Position numbers and translations under genes: made by a program
The notes under the pieces: generated by a model
The model's input: the letters and a program-made list of their open reading frames with translations, nothing else
Database searches by the model: none
Told to the model about the DNA's origin: nothing
Assembly (NCBI RefSeq): GCF_037646455.1
Contig: NZ_JBBIXN010000001.1
Coordinates: 1,860,001-1,924,000 of the forward strand
DNA: 64,000 bases
Reading direction: 5' to 3'
DNA from: Draconibacterium mangrovi_A
Lineage (GTDB): Bacteria; Bacteroidota; Bacteroidia; Bacteroidales; Prolixibacteraceae
Shown: positions 16,614-24,058 of the stretch, one piece after another
Numbering within the stretch: position 1 is the stretch's first letter
Layout: each line of letters starts with the position of its first letter

Positions 16614-17231
16614 TTAACATGAATTACGGTTATTTTCGTTAGAATCTACCGATTCATCCGTGTCGATCGTAGTAAGTCCGAATACCGCTCGTGTTCCAAG
16701 ACTCAATCTGTCGTTTATCCAATAACCGGCACCAACAGGAATTCCAAGGTCGAAAGTTTTAATGGCATCTTTATAATCTTCCTTATCGCCTCCATCATAT
16801 TCGTCTTTTGCACTAACCAGAAATCCCGGTTGAATTTCACCTTCGAAATACAATCCATTTTCGCTTATATAATTGTAAAGTACGAGTATATAAATGTATG
16901 AAAGCGAAACTTTGCCGGAGTAAGACATTTCATCCAACTGAACGCTTTTCAATGTCTGCATGTAAATATCAGTGGAATAACTGACCGAGTAATTTGCTCC
17001 TTGCAAAGTGAAGACAACGCCGGCTTTTATTGAAGAAGTTTCATTGATATTGTAAACATTTGTTTCTACACCCAAAAGTAGTCCAAAAGTTGGATCCCAG
17101 CTTTCACCGCCAAGGATATGAGACATCCCCGGGCCGACAATAGCACCTATGTTGTTAAAAGTTCTGGATTTTTGGCTAAATACTGTAAACGATAAAATAA
17201 GCATCAGGAGAATAAAGCAAATTTTTTTCAT
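16614..17231 (-). CDS. Outer-membrane beta-barrel protein with an apparent C-terminal frameshift
   Basis: A 205-residue protein from the ATG at 17231 (MKKICFILLMLILSFTVFSQ signal peptide). An upstream ATG at 17288 would only add an unlikely N-terminal extension. It is a paralogue of the barrel at 19618-20238: SGKVSLSYI, GAGYWINDRLSLGTRAVFGLT and the GPG...GGE...DP start correspond. The reading frame ends early in ENNRNSC. Skipping one base near 16622 continues in another frame as FMLMGIARFNFNKE to a stop at 16579-16581, matching NFLITAMLRFNITGK of the paralogue. The last barrel strand is therefore cut off by what looks like a one-base deletion or a sequencing error. Confidence 0.75.
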   Translation of the reverse strand: MKKICFILLMLILSFTVFSQKSRTFNNIGAIVGPGMSHILGGESWDPTFGLLLGVETNVYNINETSSIKAGVVFTLQGANYSVSYSTDIYMQTLKSVQLDEMSYSGKVSLSYIYILVLYNYISENGLYFEGEIQPGFLVSAKDEYDGGDKEDYKDAIKTFDLGIPVGAGYWINDRLSLGTRAVFGLTTIDTDESVDSNENNRNSC

Positions 17232-17503
17232 GATGTTCGATTTTAATAATAAGTAGTTAGGTAAAATTTGCTCTTGTATCGACAACAAAATTGGTTACGA
17301 ACGAGTAGGAATAATGAATATACGGCTTTCAACTCTAGAAAGATACAATTATGCTATTTAGCAAAGTAGATTCAGAAGTATTGCATTATTGATTGATATG
17401 TCCTAAATTTAATACCCCATCATTTATCCCGAATGGTGACCATTGATTTAAAAAGAAATTAGGGGAATTGCTATAAGTTGTAAAATCGAATAATACTAAT
17501 GAA

Positions 17504-18127
17504 ATGAAAATGAAAATACTTGTTAGCTTTCTGCTCTTGGCTTTACTTTGGTCGTGTGCATCAACCATGTCATCGACCTGGAGCAAAAGCGATTACGAAG
17601 GAAGAACATTTGATAAAATTCTGGTAGTTGCCGAGGCCAGCAGCAAGCAGGGCCGGATTAATTCTGAGAATGCGATCGTGGAACGTTTGCAAAAGGAAGG
17701 AATAAATGCCACCAACAGTTTAGGTGTCTTTCCGCTGAACGAAGAAGTTAATGCACTCTCGCCCGAAGAAATCGAAGACCGCATCCTTAAAGGAGGATAC
17801 GATGGAGTGTTGATCTCGTCGCTGGCTGATGCCAATTCGCGAGAAGTTCGTGAAGGAGGTGGTACCTACGCCCAGCCGGTTACCTACCGTTATGGAAGAA
17901 TGATCCGCACCGGATATGTTCATGTACAGGAACCTGAATATTATCGACGCGAAGTTACCTATGTATTGGAGACGCAGCTCTACGACACAAAAGATTCAGC
18001 CAATAAGGAATCAGTGGTTTGGGCCGGACAGGCAGAAATTACCGATCCGTCGTCGCTGGAATCAGGCGTTAAAGATTACGCCAAAGCGCTGGTGAAATCA
18101 TTACTCGATTCAGGAGTTATCAAATAA
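17504..18127 (+). CDS. DUF4136-like lipoprotein, first tandem copy
   Basis: A 207-residue protein with a lipoprotein signal peptide (ALLWSC, Cys18). The mature part has FDKILVVAEAS, then RLQKEGINATNSL, GGYDGVLISSLADA, a tyrosine-rich stretch around residues 125-150, and YVLETQLYDT with VVWAGQAEI near the end. The pattern of a variable aromatic loop followed by VVWAGQ resembles DUF4136-type lipoproteins; the assignment is tentative. The gene following it after 19 bases is a clear paralogue. Likely an envelope lipoprotein of unknown role. Confidence 0.78.
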   Translation: MKMKILVSFLLLALLWSCASTMSSTWSKSDYEGRTFDKILVVAEASSKQGRINSENAIVERLQKEGINATNSLGVFPLNEEVNALSPEEIEDRILKGGYDGVLISSLADANSREVREGGGTYAQPVTYRYGRMIRTGYVHVQEPEYYRREVTYVLETQLYDTKDSANKESVVWAGQAEITDPSSLESGVKDYAKALVKSLLDSGVIK

Positions 18128-18146
18128 CACAATATATTAAACTGTT

Positions 18147-18785
18147 ATGAAAGCAAGAATAATAATTAGTTTGCTGGCCATGACTTTGTTATGGTCGTGT
18201 GCAACCACCATGGAACACACCTGGAAAAAGGATAGTTTTGAAGGGAAAAAGTTTGATAAAATCCTGGTTTTAGCGATCAGTAAGAACCTGAAATCAAGAA
18301 CGCTGTTTGAAAACACGATGGTTGATCTGCTGAAGCAGGAAGGGATTAATGCGACCAATGCCTTGAATGTTTTTACGCCGGTTGAGAACTTAAAGGATAT
18401 TTCAGAGCCTGAAATCGAAAAAAGAATTAAAGATGGTGGATATGATGGTGTACTGGTTACCTCACTGATCGATACCCGCACCCGTGATGTGCAGGTGAAT
18501 AATACCCAGTATTATCCCTACATGTATGGTGGCTATTATGGGTATGGCTACCGCAGCTTTATCTACTCGAATTACAATTATATGTATTCCGATCAGTATC
18601 GCGAGGAAAAAACCTATGTGCTTGAAACCAGGCTTTACGATGTAAACATTAGCGATCCGAAGCAAGCGGTTGTATGGGCCGGTCAATCAGAACTGGTTGA
18701 TCCATCAGGCTCGGAAAGTTCATCGAAAACGTATTCCAAACAACTGGTTAAAGCACTGATCGAATCGGGAGCAATTAAAAAATAA
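18147..18785 (+). CDS. DUF4136-like lipoprotein, second tandem copy
   Basis: A 212-residue lipoprotein (TLLWSC, Cys18). It shares with its upstream neighbour FDKILVLA, LLKQEGINATNAL, GGYDGVLVTSL, KTYVLETRLYD and AVVWAGQSELVDPS, so the pair arose by tandem duplication. Between residues about 121 and 151 it carries a Tyr/Gly/Asn-rich segment (QYYPYMYGGYYGYGY and on), longer and more aromatic than in the first copy. The pair forms an operon ended by a terminator at 18808. Function unknown. Confidence 0.78.
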   Translation: MKARIIISLLAMTLLWSCATTMEHTWKKDSFEGKKFDKILVLAISKNLKSRTLFENTMVDLLKQEGINATNALNVFTPVENLKDISEPEIEKRIKDGGYDGVLVTSLIDTRTRDVQVNNTQYYPYMYGGYYGYGYRSFIYSNYNYMYSDQYREEKTYVLETRLYDVNISDPKQAVVWAGQSELVDPSGSESSSKTYSKQLVKALIESGAIKK

Positions 18786-18807
18786 ATGAAGAAAATATTG
18801 GTAAGGC

Positions 18808-18837
18808 AAGGTCAGACGGATCAATTCGTTTGGCCTT
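18808..18837 (+). terminator. Terminator of the tandem lipoprotein operon
   Basis: AAGGTCAGACG (18808-18818) pairs with CGTTTGGCCTT (18827-18837) over 11 positions with two G-T pairs, followed by TTTCTTTTTT. It overlaps the 3' end of the convergent barrel gene. Confidence 0.75.
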
Positions 18838-19528
18838 TTTCTTTTTTCGAAGCTGCACCAATGGGTATTTTACATACGAAGTAGATTGAATTGTTCCTCG
18901 ATCCAGAAACTTCCTTGAATACGTTTGTAAATCCCTGGTAATAGCGTACGCCGATGCTCCAACCTTCGCCTTTCATAAACTTATAACCTACGCCAACGGC
19001 GATTCCTCCGTCGAACCAGTTTCTGAGGGAGTTATTGTAATCTTTAATGTTAATATTGCGATCCTCGTAATTGGATTTGAATTGCACAAAACTACTGTAC
19101 ATCCATCCCAGTTGAGGGCCCGCTTCTAAATAAGTGTAATTTTTAAATCGGTACTGCGCCAGCATGGGTAAATAAAATACATAAATATTCTGGCTGTAAT
19201 CTCCGGGATATTCCAGTTTTGTGGCATCCAGAAATTCAATGTCATTATCCGAAAGTTTCGACATACCCATGTTGTAAAGACACTGAAGTCCGGTGTGGAA
19301 GTACCAGGCATTTTTCATTCGAATATCAAAGTAATACCCCAGGTTAAATTTCATCAGTCCAGCATCGTTGTCAAAGCCCCTGATATTGGAGTAATTAAAG
19401 CCGCCTTCAAGACCAAACTCAATGCCTTCAGTATTGAGTTTATCGCCAAACAAAACCGATATAAGAACTTGTGACTGAGCGGTCGCAGAAACCAGGATTA
19501 GTCCGATAATTAAAAGTATCTTTTGCAT
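18821..19528 (-). CDS. Outer-membrane beta-barrel protein (LFGD subfamily)
   Basis: A 235-residue protein with a signal peptide (MQKILLIIGLILVSATAQSQ), then alternating aromatic strands typical of an 8- to 10-stranded barrel (NLGYYFDIRMKNAWYFHTGLQ, YTYLEAGPQLGWMY, WSIGVRYYQGFTNVF). The mature N terminus VLISVLFGDKLNTEGIEFGLEGGFNYSNI closely parallels the protein at 47175-47924 (VALLFGDQ...FNISMEAGGFFAHYSNI), so the two are paralogues. It ends in a charged tail (KKEKGQTN) after the final strand. Function unknown. Confidence 0.78.
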   Translation of the reverse strand: MQKILLIIGLILVSATAQSQVLISVLFGDKLNTEGIEFGLEGGFNYSNIRGFDNDAGLMKFNLGYYFDIRMKNAWYFHTGLQCLYNMGMSKLSDNDIEFLDATKLEYPGDYSQNIYVFYLPMLAQYRFKNYTYLEAGPQLGWMYSSFVQFKSNYEDRNINIKDYNNSLRNWFDGGIAVGVGYKFMKGEGWSIGVRYYQGFTNVFKEVSGSRNNSIYFVCKIPIGAASKKEKGQTN

Positions 19529-19617
19529 TCAGTGTTTTTAGTTGAAGATAAGTAATTTGTAGTATAAAAACCGAAAAACAAATGTGAAATGACTATGGAC
19601 CTAATTTTGCTTTGATA

Positions 19618-20238
19618 TTATTTGCCTGTAATATTAAACCGGAGCATGGCTGTGATCAAAAAATTTTGGTGGTTGCTGTTGGCAGGAGGTATTTTGGCAC
19701 CGTTGCCGCTCATATCTGTTAATCCGTACACCGCCCGTACCCCCATGCTAAAACGACGGTTAAACCAGTAGCCCATTCCTGCCGGAATGCTGATGTCCAC
19801 TGATTTTACTGACTCTTTGTAGTTTGACTTCTCCCCGCCTTCAGGCAGATCTTTTCCGATCAATAAAAATCCGGTTTGTAAACCGGCTTCCCAGAACAAT
19901 CCTCCCGGTGACCGATGCCTGTATAATATTGGCAAGCCAATGTAACCCAGACTGACTTTTCCCGACTGAGAACCATCTTCTTCAGTTATTATTTCACTGT
20001 ATTCAGCACCTTGCATGCTATAAACAACTCCTATGTTCAGTAATGATTTTTCCGAGATCTGAAATACATTTTTTTCAATTCCCACAAGATAACCAAATGA
20101 TGGATCAAGCTTTTCTCCACCAAAAACATAGGCTATTCCGGGCCCAGTAACGATACTGAAATCTTTGGGTAACTTGTTCTCCTGACTCCATACCGGGAAA
20201 GCGACACAAATTAATATTACGACGATGAGCTTTTTCAT
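19618..20238 (-). CDS. Outer-membrane beta-barrel protein, intact paralogue of 16614-17231
   Basis: A 206-residue protein with a signal peptide (MKKLIVVILICVAFPVWSQ). It has paired glycine/aromatic strands (GPGIAYVFGGEKLDPSFGYLVGIEKN, SGKVSLGYIGLPILYRH, GGLFWEAGLQTGFLLIGKDL, GMGYWFNRRFSMGVRAVYGLT) and a normal terminal strand, NFLITAMLRFNITGK. It belongs with small porin-like or OmpX-like barrels of Bacteroidota. Because the C-terminal strand is complete, it is the reference that reveals the frameshift in the copy at 16614. Confidence 0.78.
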   Translation of the reverse strand: MKKLIVVILICVAFPVWSQENKLPKDFSIVTGPGIAYVFGGEKLDPSFGYLVGIEKNVFQISEKSLLNIGVVYSMQGAEYSEIITEEDGSQSGKVSLGYIGLPILYRHRSPGGLFWEAGLQTGFLLIGKDLPEGGEKSNYKESVKSVDISIPAGMGYWFNRRFSMGVRAVYGLTDMSGNGAKIPPANSNHQNFLITAMLRFNITGK

Positions 20239-20339
20239 TCAGAAAGTTTGAAGTGTCACACTGTCAAGTTACAAAATTTCACCTAAAAATATATCACTTG
20301 CAGTAAGGACTATGTCTTGTAAAAAAAGAAGCTATTAAA

Positions 20340-20903
20340 TTATATTAAATGCTGATATTTGGTAAACCTAAGTATTGAGCGCATGATATCATCCGCCTTT
20401 TTGCTCATAGTTTTAGAACTTAAGTCATTCAAATCCAAACTTGCAAACCAGGCATCGGTTAAGGTGTCCCAGATGGTTTCAATTACGGATAATGGCAACC
20501 CTAACTGGTAATAATCAATAACCTTTGGAATAATAATTTTACTATTTCGCTTTCGTAAATAAAGAAAAATCTGGTTGTATTTAATATTATCGCGATTTTT
20601 AAACAGTTGCCAGTGGAAGCGTAAACTTTGTTCGTTGTTAGCTAAAATGTCGTAAAAATCCGGAATATATTGATTGAACTTATTCTCCAGTTCATACAAC
20701 ATTGTTTGGGCTGCATTTTTCATATGATAGTCGAGTAATTGGTCAATAAGTTCTTCCTTATCAGTAAAATGATAATAAAAATTTGAGCGCGGCAATCCAC
20801 AGGCCTCAGAAAGTGTTTTTACGTTTAAAGCATCGGGTCCAATTTCGGCGAATAAATTAAAGGCTGCCTCAAACCAGATATCAATTGATTTTTTTTTAGT
20901 CAT
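20340..20903 (-). CDS. TetR/AcrR-family transcriptional regulator
   Basis: A 187-residue protein. The N-terminal TetR helix-turn-helix covers about residues 8-55 (AAFNLFAEIGPDALNVKTLSEACGLPRSNFYYHFTDKEEL). The C-terminal helical part would bind a ligand and dimerise; it shows no recognisable subfamily motif. It is transcribed on its own, next to the two micro-lipoprotein genes upstream on the same strand. Their shared GACAC/GTGTC palindrome could be a target of this regulator, but no copy of that motif is seen in front of the tetR gene itself. Confidence 0.85.
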   Translation of the reverse strand: MTKKKSIDIWFEAAFNLFAEIGPDALNVKTLSEACGLPRSNFYYHFTDKEELIDQLLDYHMKNAAQTMLYELENKFNQYIPDFYDILANNEQSLRFHWQLFKNRDNIKYNQIFLYLRKRNSKIIIPKVIDYYQLGLPLSVIETIWDTLTDAWFASLDLNDLSSKTMSKKADDIMRSILRFTKYQHLI

Positions 20904-21056
20904 TTCATTTCGAATGAATTAATAATCTACTAATTCAGATTAACCGAAATCTTTAAGATAAATAAAGTTAATATTATTTGACTAATTCTACAGGTTAACT
21001 AAACTAATTAGATGACTTTATTAATCCAATTTTAGTTGAATTGTGACCAAAAATAA

Positions 21057-21083
21057 CCCTCACAAATCCTTGATCTGTGAGGG
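21057..21083 (-). terminator. Terminator of the first micro-lipoprotein gene
   Basis: CCCTCACA (21057-21064) and TGTGAGGG (21076-21083) form a perfect 8-base stem, followed on the minus strand by TTATTTTTGG. It is nearly identical in sequence to the hairpin at 21494-21520. Confidence 0.8.
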
Positions 21084-21111
21084 TCATGTAACGGATTGCT
21101 GCTTAAATAAT

Positions 21112-21288
21112 CTATAATACATGAGGCACGGCTTTTGGCAATTCGATCGGATTTTCTGCTTTTGGCAGTTCAATCGGATTTGCGGGATGTTCCGGATTCA
21201 TATCTTCAAAGTCATCTTTGCAAGAAGTAAGAACCATAGACCCCATAAACAGTAATCCCATAAACAAAAACATTAACTTTTTCATCAT
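21112..21288 (-). CDS. Micro-lipoprotein, copy A (58 residues)
   Basis: ATG at 21288 (or 21285), stop at 21112. The product begins MMKKLMFLFMGLLFMGS and has a lipobox ending VLTSC, followed by KDDFEDMNPEHP. After this come two near repeats of NPIELPKAE and the end PHVL. The mature peptide is only about 35 residues, acidic and proline-rich. It is very similar in the signal peptide and the last residues to the gene at 21549-21698. It has its own promoter, operator-like palindrome and terminator, which argue that it is a real gene. Function unknown; an outer-membrane-anchored acidic peptide is all that can be stated. Confidence 0.65.
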   Translation of the reverse strand: MMKKLMFLFMGLLFMGSMVLTSCKDDFEDMNPEHPANPIELPKAENPIELPKAVPHVL

Positions 21289-21322
21289 CTTTAATTTTAA
21301 ATTTTTAATTAATTATCGGGGG

Positions 21323-21370
21323 CAAAGATATGGGACGTAATTTGTTATAATTTAGACACTTGTGTCAACT
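21323..21370 (-). promoter_or_regulatory. Promoter and palindromic operator of micro-lipoprotein A
   Basis: On the minus strand TATCTTTG (21330 to 21323) is an exact -7 box. Upstream, 21351-21370 reads TTTAGACACTTGTGTCAACT on the plus strand. Its core GACAC-TT-GTGTC is an inverted repeat centred about 43 bases before the expected transcription start. The same 20-base motif, with one change, stands at the same distance from the promoter of copy B. Confidence 0.6.
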
Positions 21371-21493
21371 ATCCCAAAATAATTATCTGAATTACAAAAA
21401 TCTTATTCTCAGGCAACATTTTCCAGTGATTTTGGGGTGGGATTATGGTTTATTATTGTCGCAGCTTTACTATGAATAACGACAAAAAAATAA

Positions 21494-21520
21494 CCCTCAC
21501 AAATCCTTGATCTGTGAGGG
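21494..21520 (-). terminator. Terminator of the second micro-lipoprotein gene
   Basis: CCCTCACA (21494-21501) and TGTGAGGG (21513-21520), with the same loop as the 21057 hairpin, followed on the minus strand by TTATTTTTTT. It was duplicated together with the gene. Confidence 0.8.
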
Positions 21521-21548
21521 TCATATTACGAATTGCTGTTTAACTTCT

Positions 21549-21698
21549 CTATAATACATGGTGCTCGACTTCTGGAAATTCAATCGGCAGGGTCGTATTA
21601 TCCGGTGGAGTCGCGATATCATCATCCTTGTCGCAGGAGGTTAAAACAAGAGACCCCATAAACAGTAATCCCATAAATAACATCATTAACTTTTTCAT
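21549..21698 (-). CDS. Micro-lipoprotein, copy B (49 residues)
   Basis: ATG at 21698, stop at 21549. The product MKKLMMLFMGLLFMGSLVLTSC is a lipoprotein signal peptide almost identical to that of copy A. The mature peptide has an acidic DKDDDIATPPDN, then LPIEFPEVEHHVL. The C-terminal pattern P-I-E-x-P...HVL is shared with copy A while the middle has diverged, so selection on both ends is likely. It carries its own promoter, operator and terminator. Function unknown. Confidence 0.65.
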   Translation of the reverse strand: MKKLMMLFMGLLFMGSLVLTSCDKDDDIATPPDNTTLPIEFPEVEHHVL

Positions 21699-21735
21699 AA
21701 TCGTAAATTTTTAATTTGTAATTAATTATCGGGGG

Positions 21736-21783
21736 CAAATGTAGGGGCCTTTTTGGAGTCGAGTTTAGACACATGTGTCAACT
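21736..21783 (-). promoter_or_regulatory. Promoter and palindromic operator of micro-lipoprotein B
   Basis: TACATTTG on the minus strand (21743 to 21736) is an exact -7 box. TTTAGACACATGTGTCAACT (21764-21783) contains the perfect 12-base palindrome GACACATGTGTC. Its distance to the -7 box equals that in copy A to within a base. Confidence 0.6.
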
Positions 21784-22243
21784 TTGGTGAAAATATTGTT
21801 AGAAATCCAAAAAACTCATAACAGAACAGAGAATCCAATGATTTAGGGGCAAGTTTATTAACCTATGCTGTAATTTGATTTTTCACCAACTATTGTTAAA
21901 GACTGATGATATGATTTGGTGGTGTACTTATTTCAATTTTCCCATATCAGTTTTTCGTGTTGAGCACTTTTGTCCATTATGTTTCTCTTAAGGTGTCAAA
22001 TTATCCAGGTGAGCGTTCATAGAAATTTTAGATTAATTCGATCAACAGGCATGAAAAAAGCCATTTTAATGTACAAGGGATAGTTCGTTTTAGAACTATC
22101 AAAAATAGTTGTCAACCAATGTTAGTGCACACATGTTCAGTAAGTAAAAAAGGACCTGTCTTCATTTTTTGCTCTCTTTTATATAGTCTGGTTCGGGAAC
22201 AATTTCTCATCTCTTTATGTTGTTGTAAATAAGATTATTATGA
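21784..22243. other. AT-rich intergenic stretch without a supported gene
   Basis: About 460 bases between the operator of micro-lipoprotein B and the promoter of the PEGA lipoprotein. All frames are broken into short pieces. I see no tRNA, no strong hairpin and no remnant of a neighbouring gene. Confidence 0.5.
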
Positions 22244-22274
22244 TTGGTTTAAACGAAAAAAATATCTAAATTTG
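22244..22274 (+). promoter_or_regulatory. Promoter of the PEGA lipoprotein-PagL operon
   Basis: TAAATTTG (22267-22274) is an exact -7 box. TTGG (22244-22247) lies 19 bases upstream in the -33 position. Confidence 0.5.
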
Positions 22275-22340
22275 AAAGGAGACATGGCTATATAGTTCAA
22301 ATTATATTCCATGTCTTTAAAAATACCAAATCTTAACCTT

Positions 22341-22745
22341 ATGAAAACTAATCCAAAAATTTCTTTTTCAAAGTTATTTCTTGTTACGGTGATCCCATTG
22401 ATAATTAGTAGCTGCGCTACAATACTGGGAGGGAAAAACAACAGACTAGTATTCTCCGAAGAAAGTCTTCCCAGGGCCGAAGTTATCATCGATGGTGAAG
22501 TGGTAGGCGAGGCACCGGGGACAGTTATTATACCAAAAGGAAAAATACAGCATGGCAGTATTCTGGTATTGAATGCCGAAGGATATGAACAAAAAGAATA
22601 TGTTCTTCTGCGAAAGCAAAGTGCTGCTTATTCTGTTATTGATCTTCTAATCGGAGGAGTTCCATTAGTCGTTGATTACACTACAGGAAATATTTACAGA
22701 CCCAAACCTACGAAATTCAAATACCAACTAACTAAACAGAACTAA
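22341..22745 (+). CDS. PEGA-domain lipoprotein
   Basis: A 134-residue protein from the ATG at 22341, which gives a clean lipoprotein signal (MKTNPKISFSKLFLV to IISSC, Cys25). An in-frame ATG at 22311 would add 10 residues. The body has a PEGA-type unit: AEVIIDGEVVGEAPGTVIIPKG, then LNAEGYEQKEYVL. PEGA domains are short beta-sandwiches of surface or periplasmic proteins, thought to bind polymers or act as scaffolds. A hydrophobic patch follows (VIDLLIGGVPLVVDYTTG). It is 2 bases from the PagL-like gene and probably co-transcribed, so a shared role in outer-membrane remodelling is plausible but unproven. Confidence 0.8.
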   Translation: MKTNPKISFSKLFLVTVIPLIISSCATILGGKNNRLVFSEESLPRAEVIIDGEVVGEAPGTVIIPKGKIQHGSILVLNAEGYEQKEYVLLRKQSAAYSVIDLLIGGVPLVVDYTTGNIYRPKPTKFKYQLTKQN

Positions 22746-22747
22746 AA

Positions 22748-23980
22748 ATGCTGGTTACAAAAAGATTATTAAGCTCATTAGCGGCAATCTTCATTTTGAG
22801 TGTTGTTAGTGCACAGGAATTTTCAAGCTTTAACAAGGAAGACTTGAAAAAAGATGAAAATTATGGATGGTTCAATTTTGTCCAGCTAACCGGTTACAAG
22901 GGAGGACATATGGTTGAAGGAGAAGGGCCTGATTTATTAAAAGATGGTTTCTGGGGTGCCGGAATACGGGTCGGAACACAATCTACCGGAAGAAAGGAGT
23001 GGCAGAGGATTCATGGTTATCCTTACTATGGTTTGGGTGTATCTTATCTTGATCTTGGAGGAACAATTATTGACTCACTTCTTGGCAAACCTGCTTCTTT
23101 TTATTTTTTCTACGGAGAGCCTATTGTAACTTTTGGAAAATTTAGGTTAAATGCTGATGTTGAGGTTGGTATTGCAGGTGATTTTGTACCATACGACGCA
23201 GAAACCAATCCATATCAGACTTATATCGGAGCAAAAAGTAATCTGCATTTTAATCTTTCCTTTCAATTGTATTATATGATGACTAACCGGATGGACCTTG
23301 CTATGGGGCTATCTTTCATGCATTTCAGTAACGGAAGGTCGTTCACGCCACAAAGGGGTATAAATCTGGTAGGTTTAAATCTATCTGCAGCCTATCACTA
23401 TAATCCGGTTAAGAATTTTACTAAATACGAAAATCCTAATTATCAACCTGCCGTCCGTCCGACCTTTATTGAACAAGAAAAATCTGCATTCAGGCCGAAA
23501 CATGAGTTTATTATGATGGGTAGCATAGGTTCAATGCAGGAAAGTCCCGGGAACTCTAAGGATGAATTTGGCCAGATAGATACAACCGGGGCGAGGGGCC
23601 CCAGGTTTTTTACTAGTTCAATTACTGCTGAGTATGCTTTTCAATTCGCCCGAAAGTTGAAAGCAGTTGGTGGTTTAGATATGTTTTATGACGGTTCTGT
23701 TGAGAGTTATTACGATGACTTATTACCACAGGAAACAACCTTTTCCGACAAAAGTTTTTATGGCGCACATATAGGATTTCACTATTTAATCGAAAGAATT
23801 TCATTTATGTTTAATTATGGCAGATATATTTATAAACCATTTGAGCAAAGAGGAACCTGGTTTATGCGTGCTGGTGGAAGAATAGGGATTTCTGAGCATG
23901 TCGACATTCACATTGCCCTGAAAACGAGGAATGGAGGTAAGGCAGACTGGATTGAGTGGGGACTGGCTTATAAGATTTAA
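22748..23980 (+). CDS. Acyloxyacyl hydrolase, PagL-like lipid A deacylase
   Basis: A 410-residue outer-membrane protein with a signal peptide ending VVSAQ. Residues about 65-215 form a PagL-type barrel: WGAGIRVGTQS, YYGLGVSYLDLG, PIVTFGKFRLNADVEVGIAGDF and the catalytic segment SFMHFSNGRSFTPQRGIN. His192 and Ser194 correspond to the catalytic His and Ser of PagL. The position of the third residue (Glu in Pseudomonas PagL) appears to be Asn206 here. PagL removes the 3-O-acyl chain of lipid A. The C-terminal 170 residues (about 235-410) form a second barrel-like section absent from classical PagL. Its neighbours are a PEGA lipoprotein upstream and an LpxR homologue on the opposite strand. Confidence 0.82.
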   Translation: MLVTKRLLSSLAAIFILSVVSAQEFSSFNKEDLKKDENYGWFNFVQLTGYKGGHMVEGEGPDLLKDGFWGAGIRVGTQSTGRKEWQRIHGYPYYGLGVSYLDLGGTIIDSLLGKPASFYFFYGEPIVTFGKFRLNADVEVGIAGDFVPYDAETNPYQTYIGAKSNLHFNLSFQLYYMMTNRMDLAMGLSFMHFSNGRSFTPQRGINLVGLNLSAAYHYNPVKNFTKYENPNYQPAVRPTFIEQEKSAFRPKHEFIMMGSIGSMQESPGNSKDEFGQIDTTGARGPRFFTSSITAEYAFQFARKLKAVGGLDMFYDGSVESYYDDLLPQETTFSDKSFYGAHIGFHYLIERISFMFNYGRYIYKPFEQRGTWFMRAGGRIGISEHVDIHIALKTRNGGKADWIEWGLAYKI

Positions 23981-23984
23981 TTCC

Positions 23985-24005
23985 AATAGAAATTTCGTTT
24001 CTATT
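23985..24005. terminator. Possible AT-rich terminator hairpin
   Basis: AATAGAAA (23985-23992) pairs with TTTCTATT (23998-24005) around TTTCG, directly after the PagL-like gene and before the end of the convergent LpxR gene. No long T run follows, so the call is weak. Confidence 0.35.
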
Positions 24006-24058
24006 ATCAGTCCCAGAATTTTAATCAGAAATATGGGTAGTGGATTGTTAGTTGAAAT

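Noticed and set aside
17232..17288. N-terminal extension of the barrel at 16614 from the ATG at 17288
   Set aside because: The ATG at 17231 begins a standard signal peptide like that of its paralogue. The extension would bury it.
17432..17444. Palindrome AATGGT-G-ACCATT upstream of the tandem lipoproteins as an operator
   Set aside because: It is short, has no second copy that I saw and no clear promoter next to it.
21050..21520. Direct repeats of about 37 bases at 21.05 and 21.49 kb, considered as CRISPR repeats
   Set aside because: There are only two copies, 430 bases apart, and each is a terminator hairpin behind a micro-lipoprotein gene.
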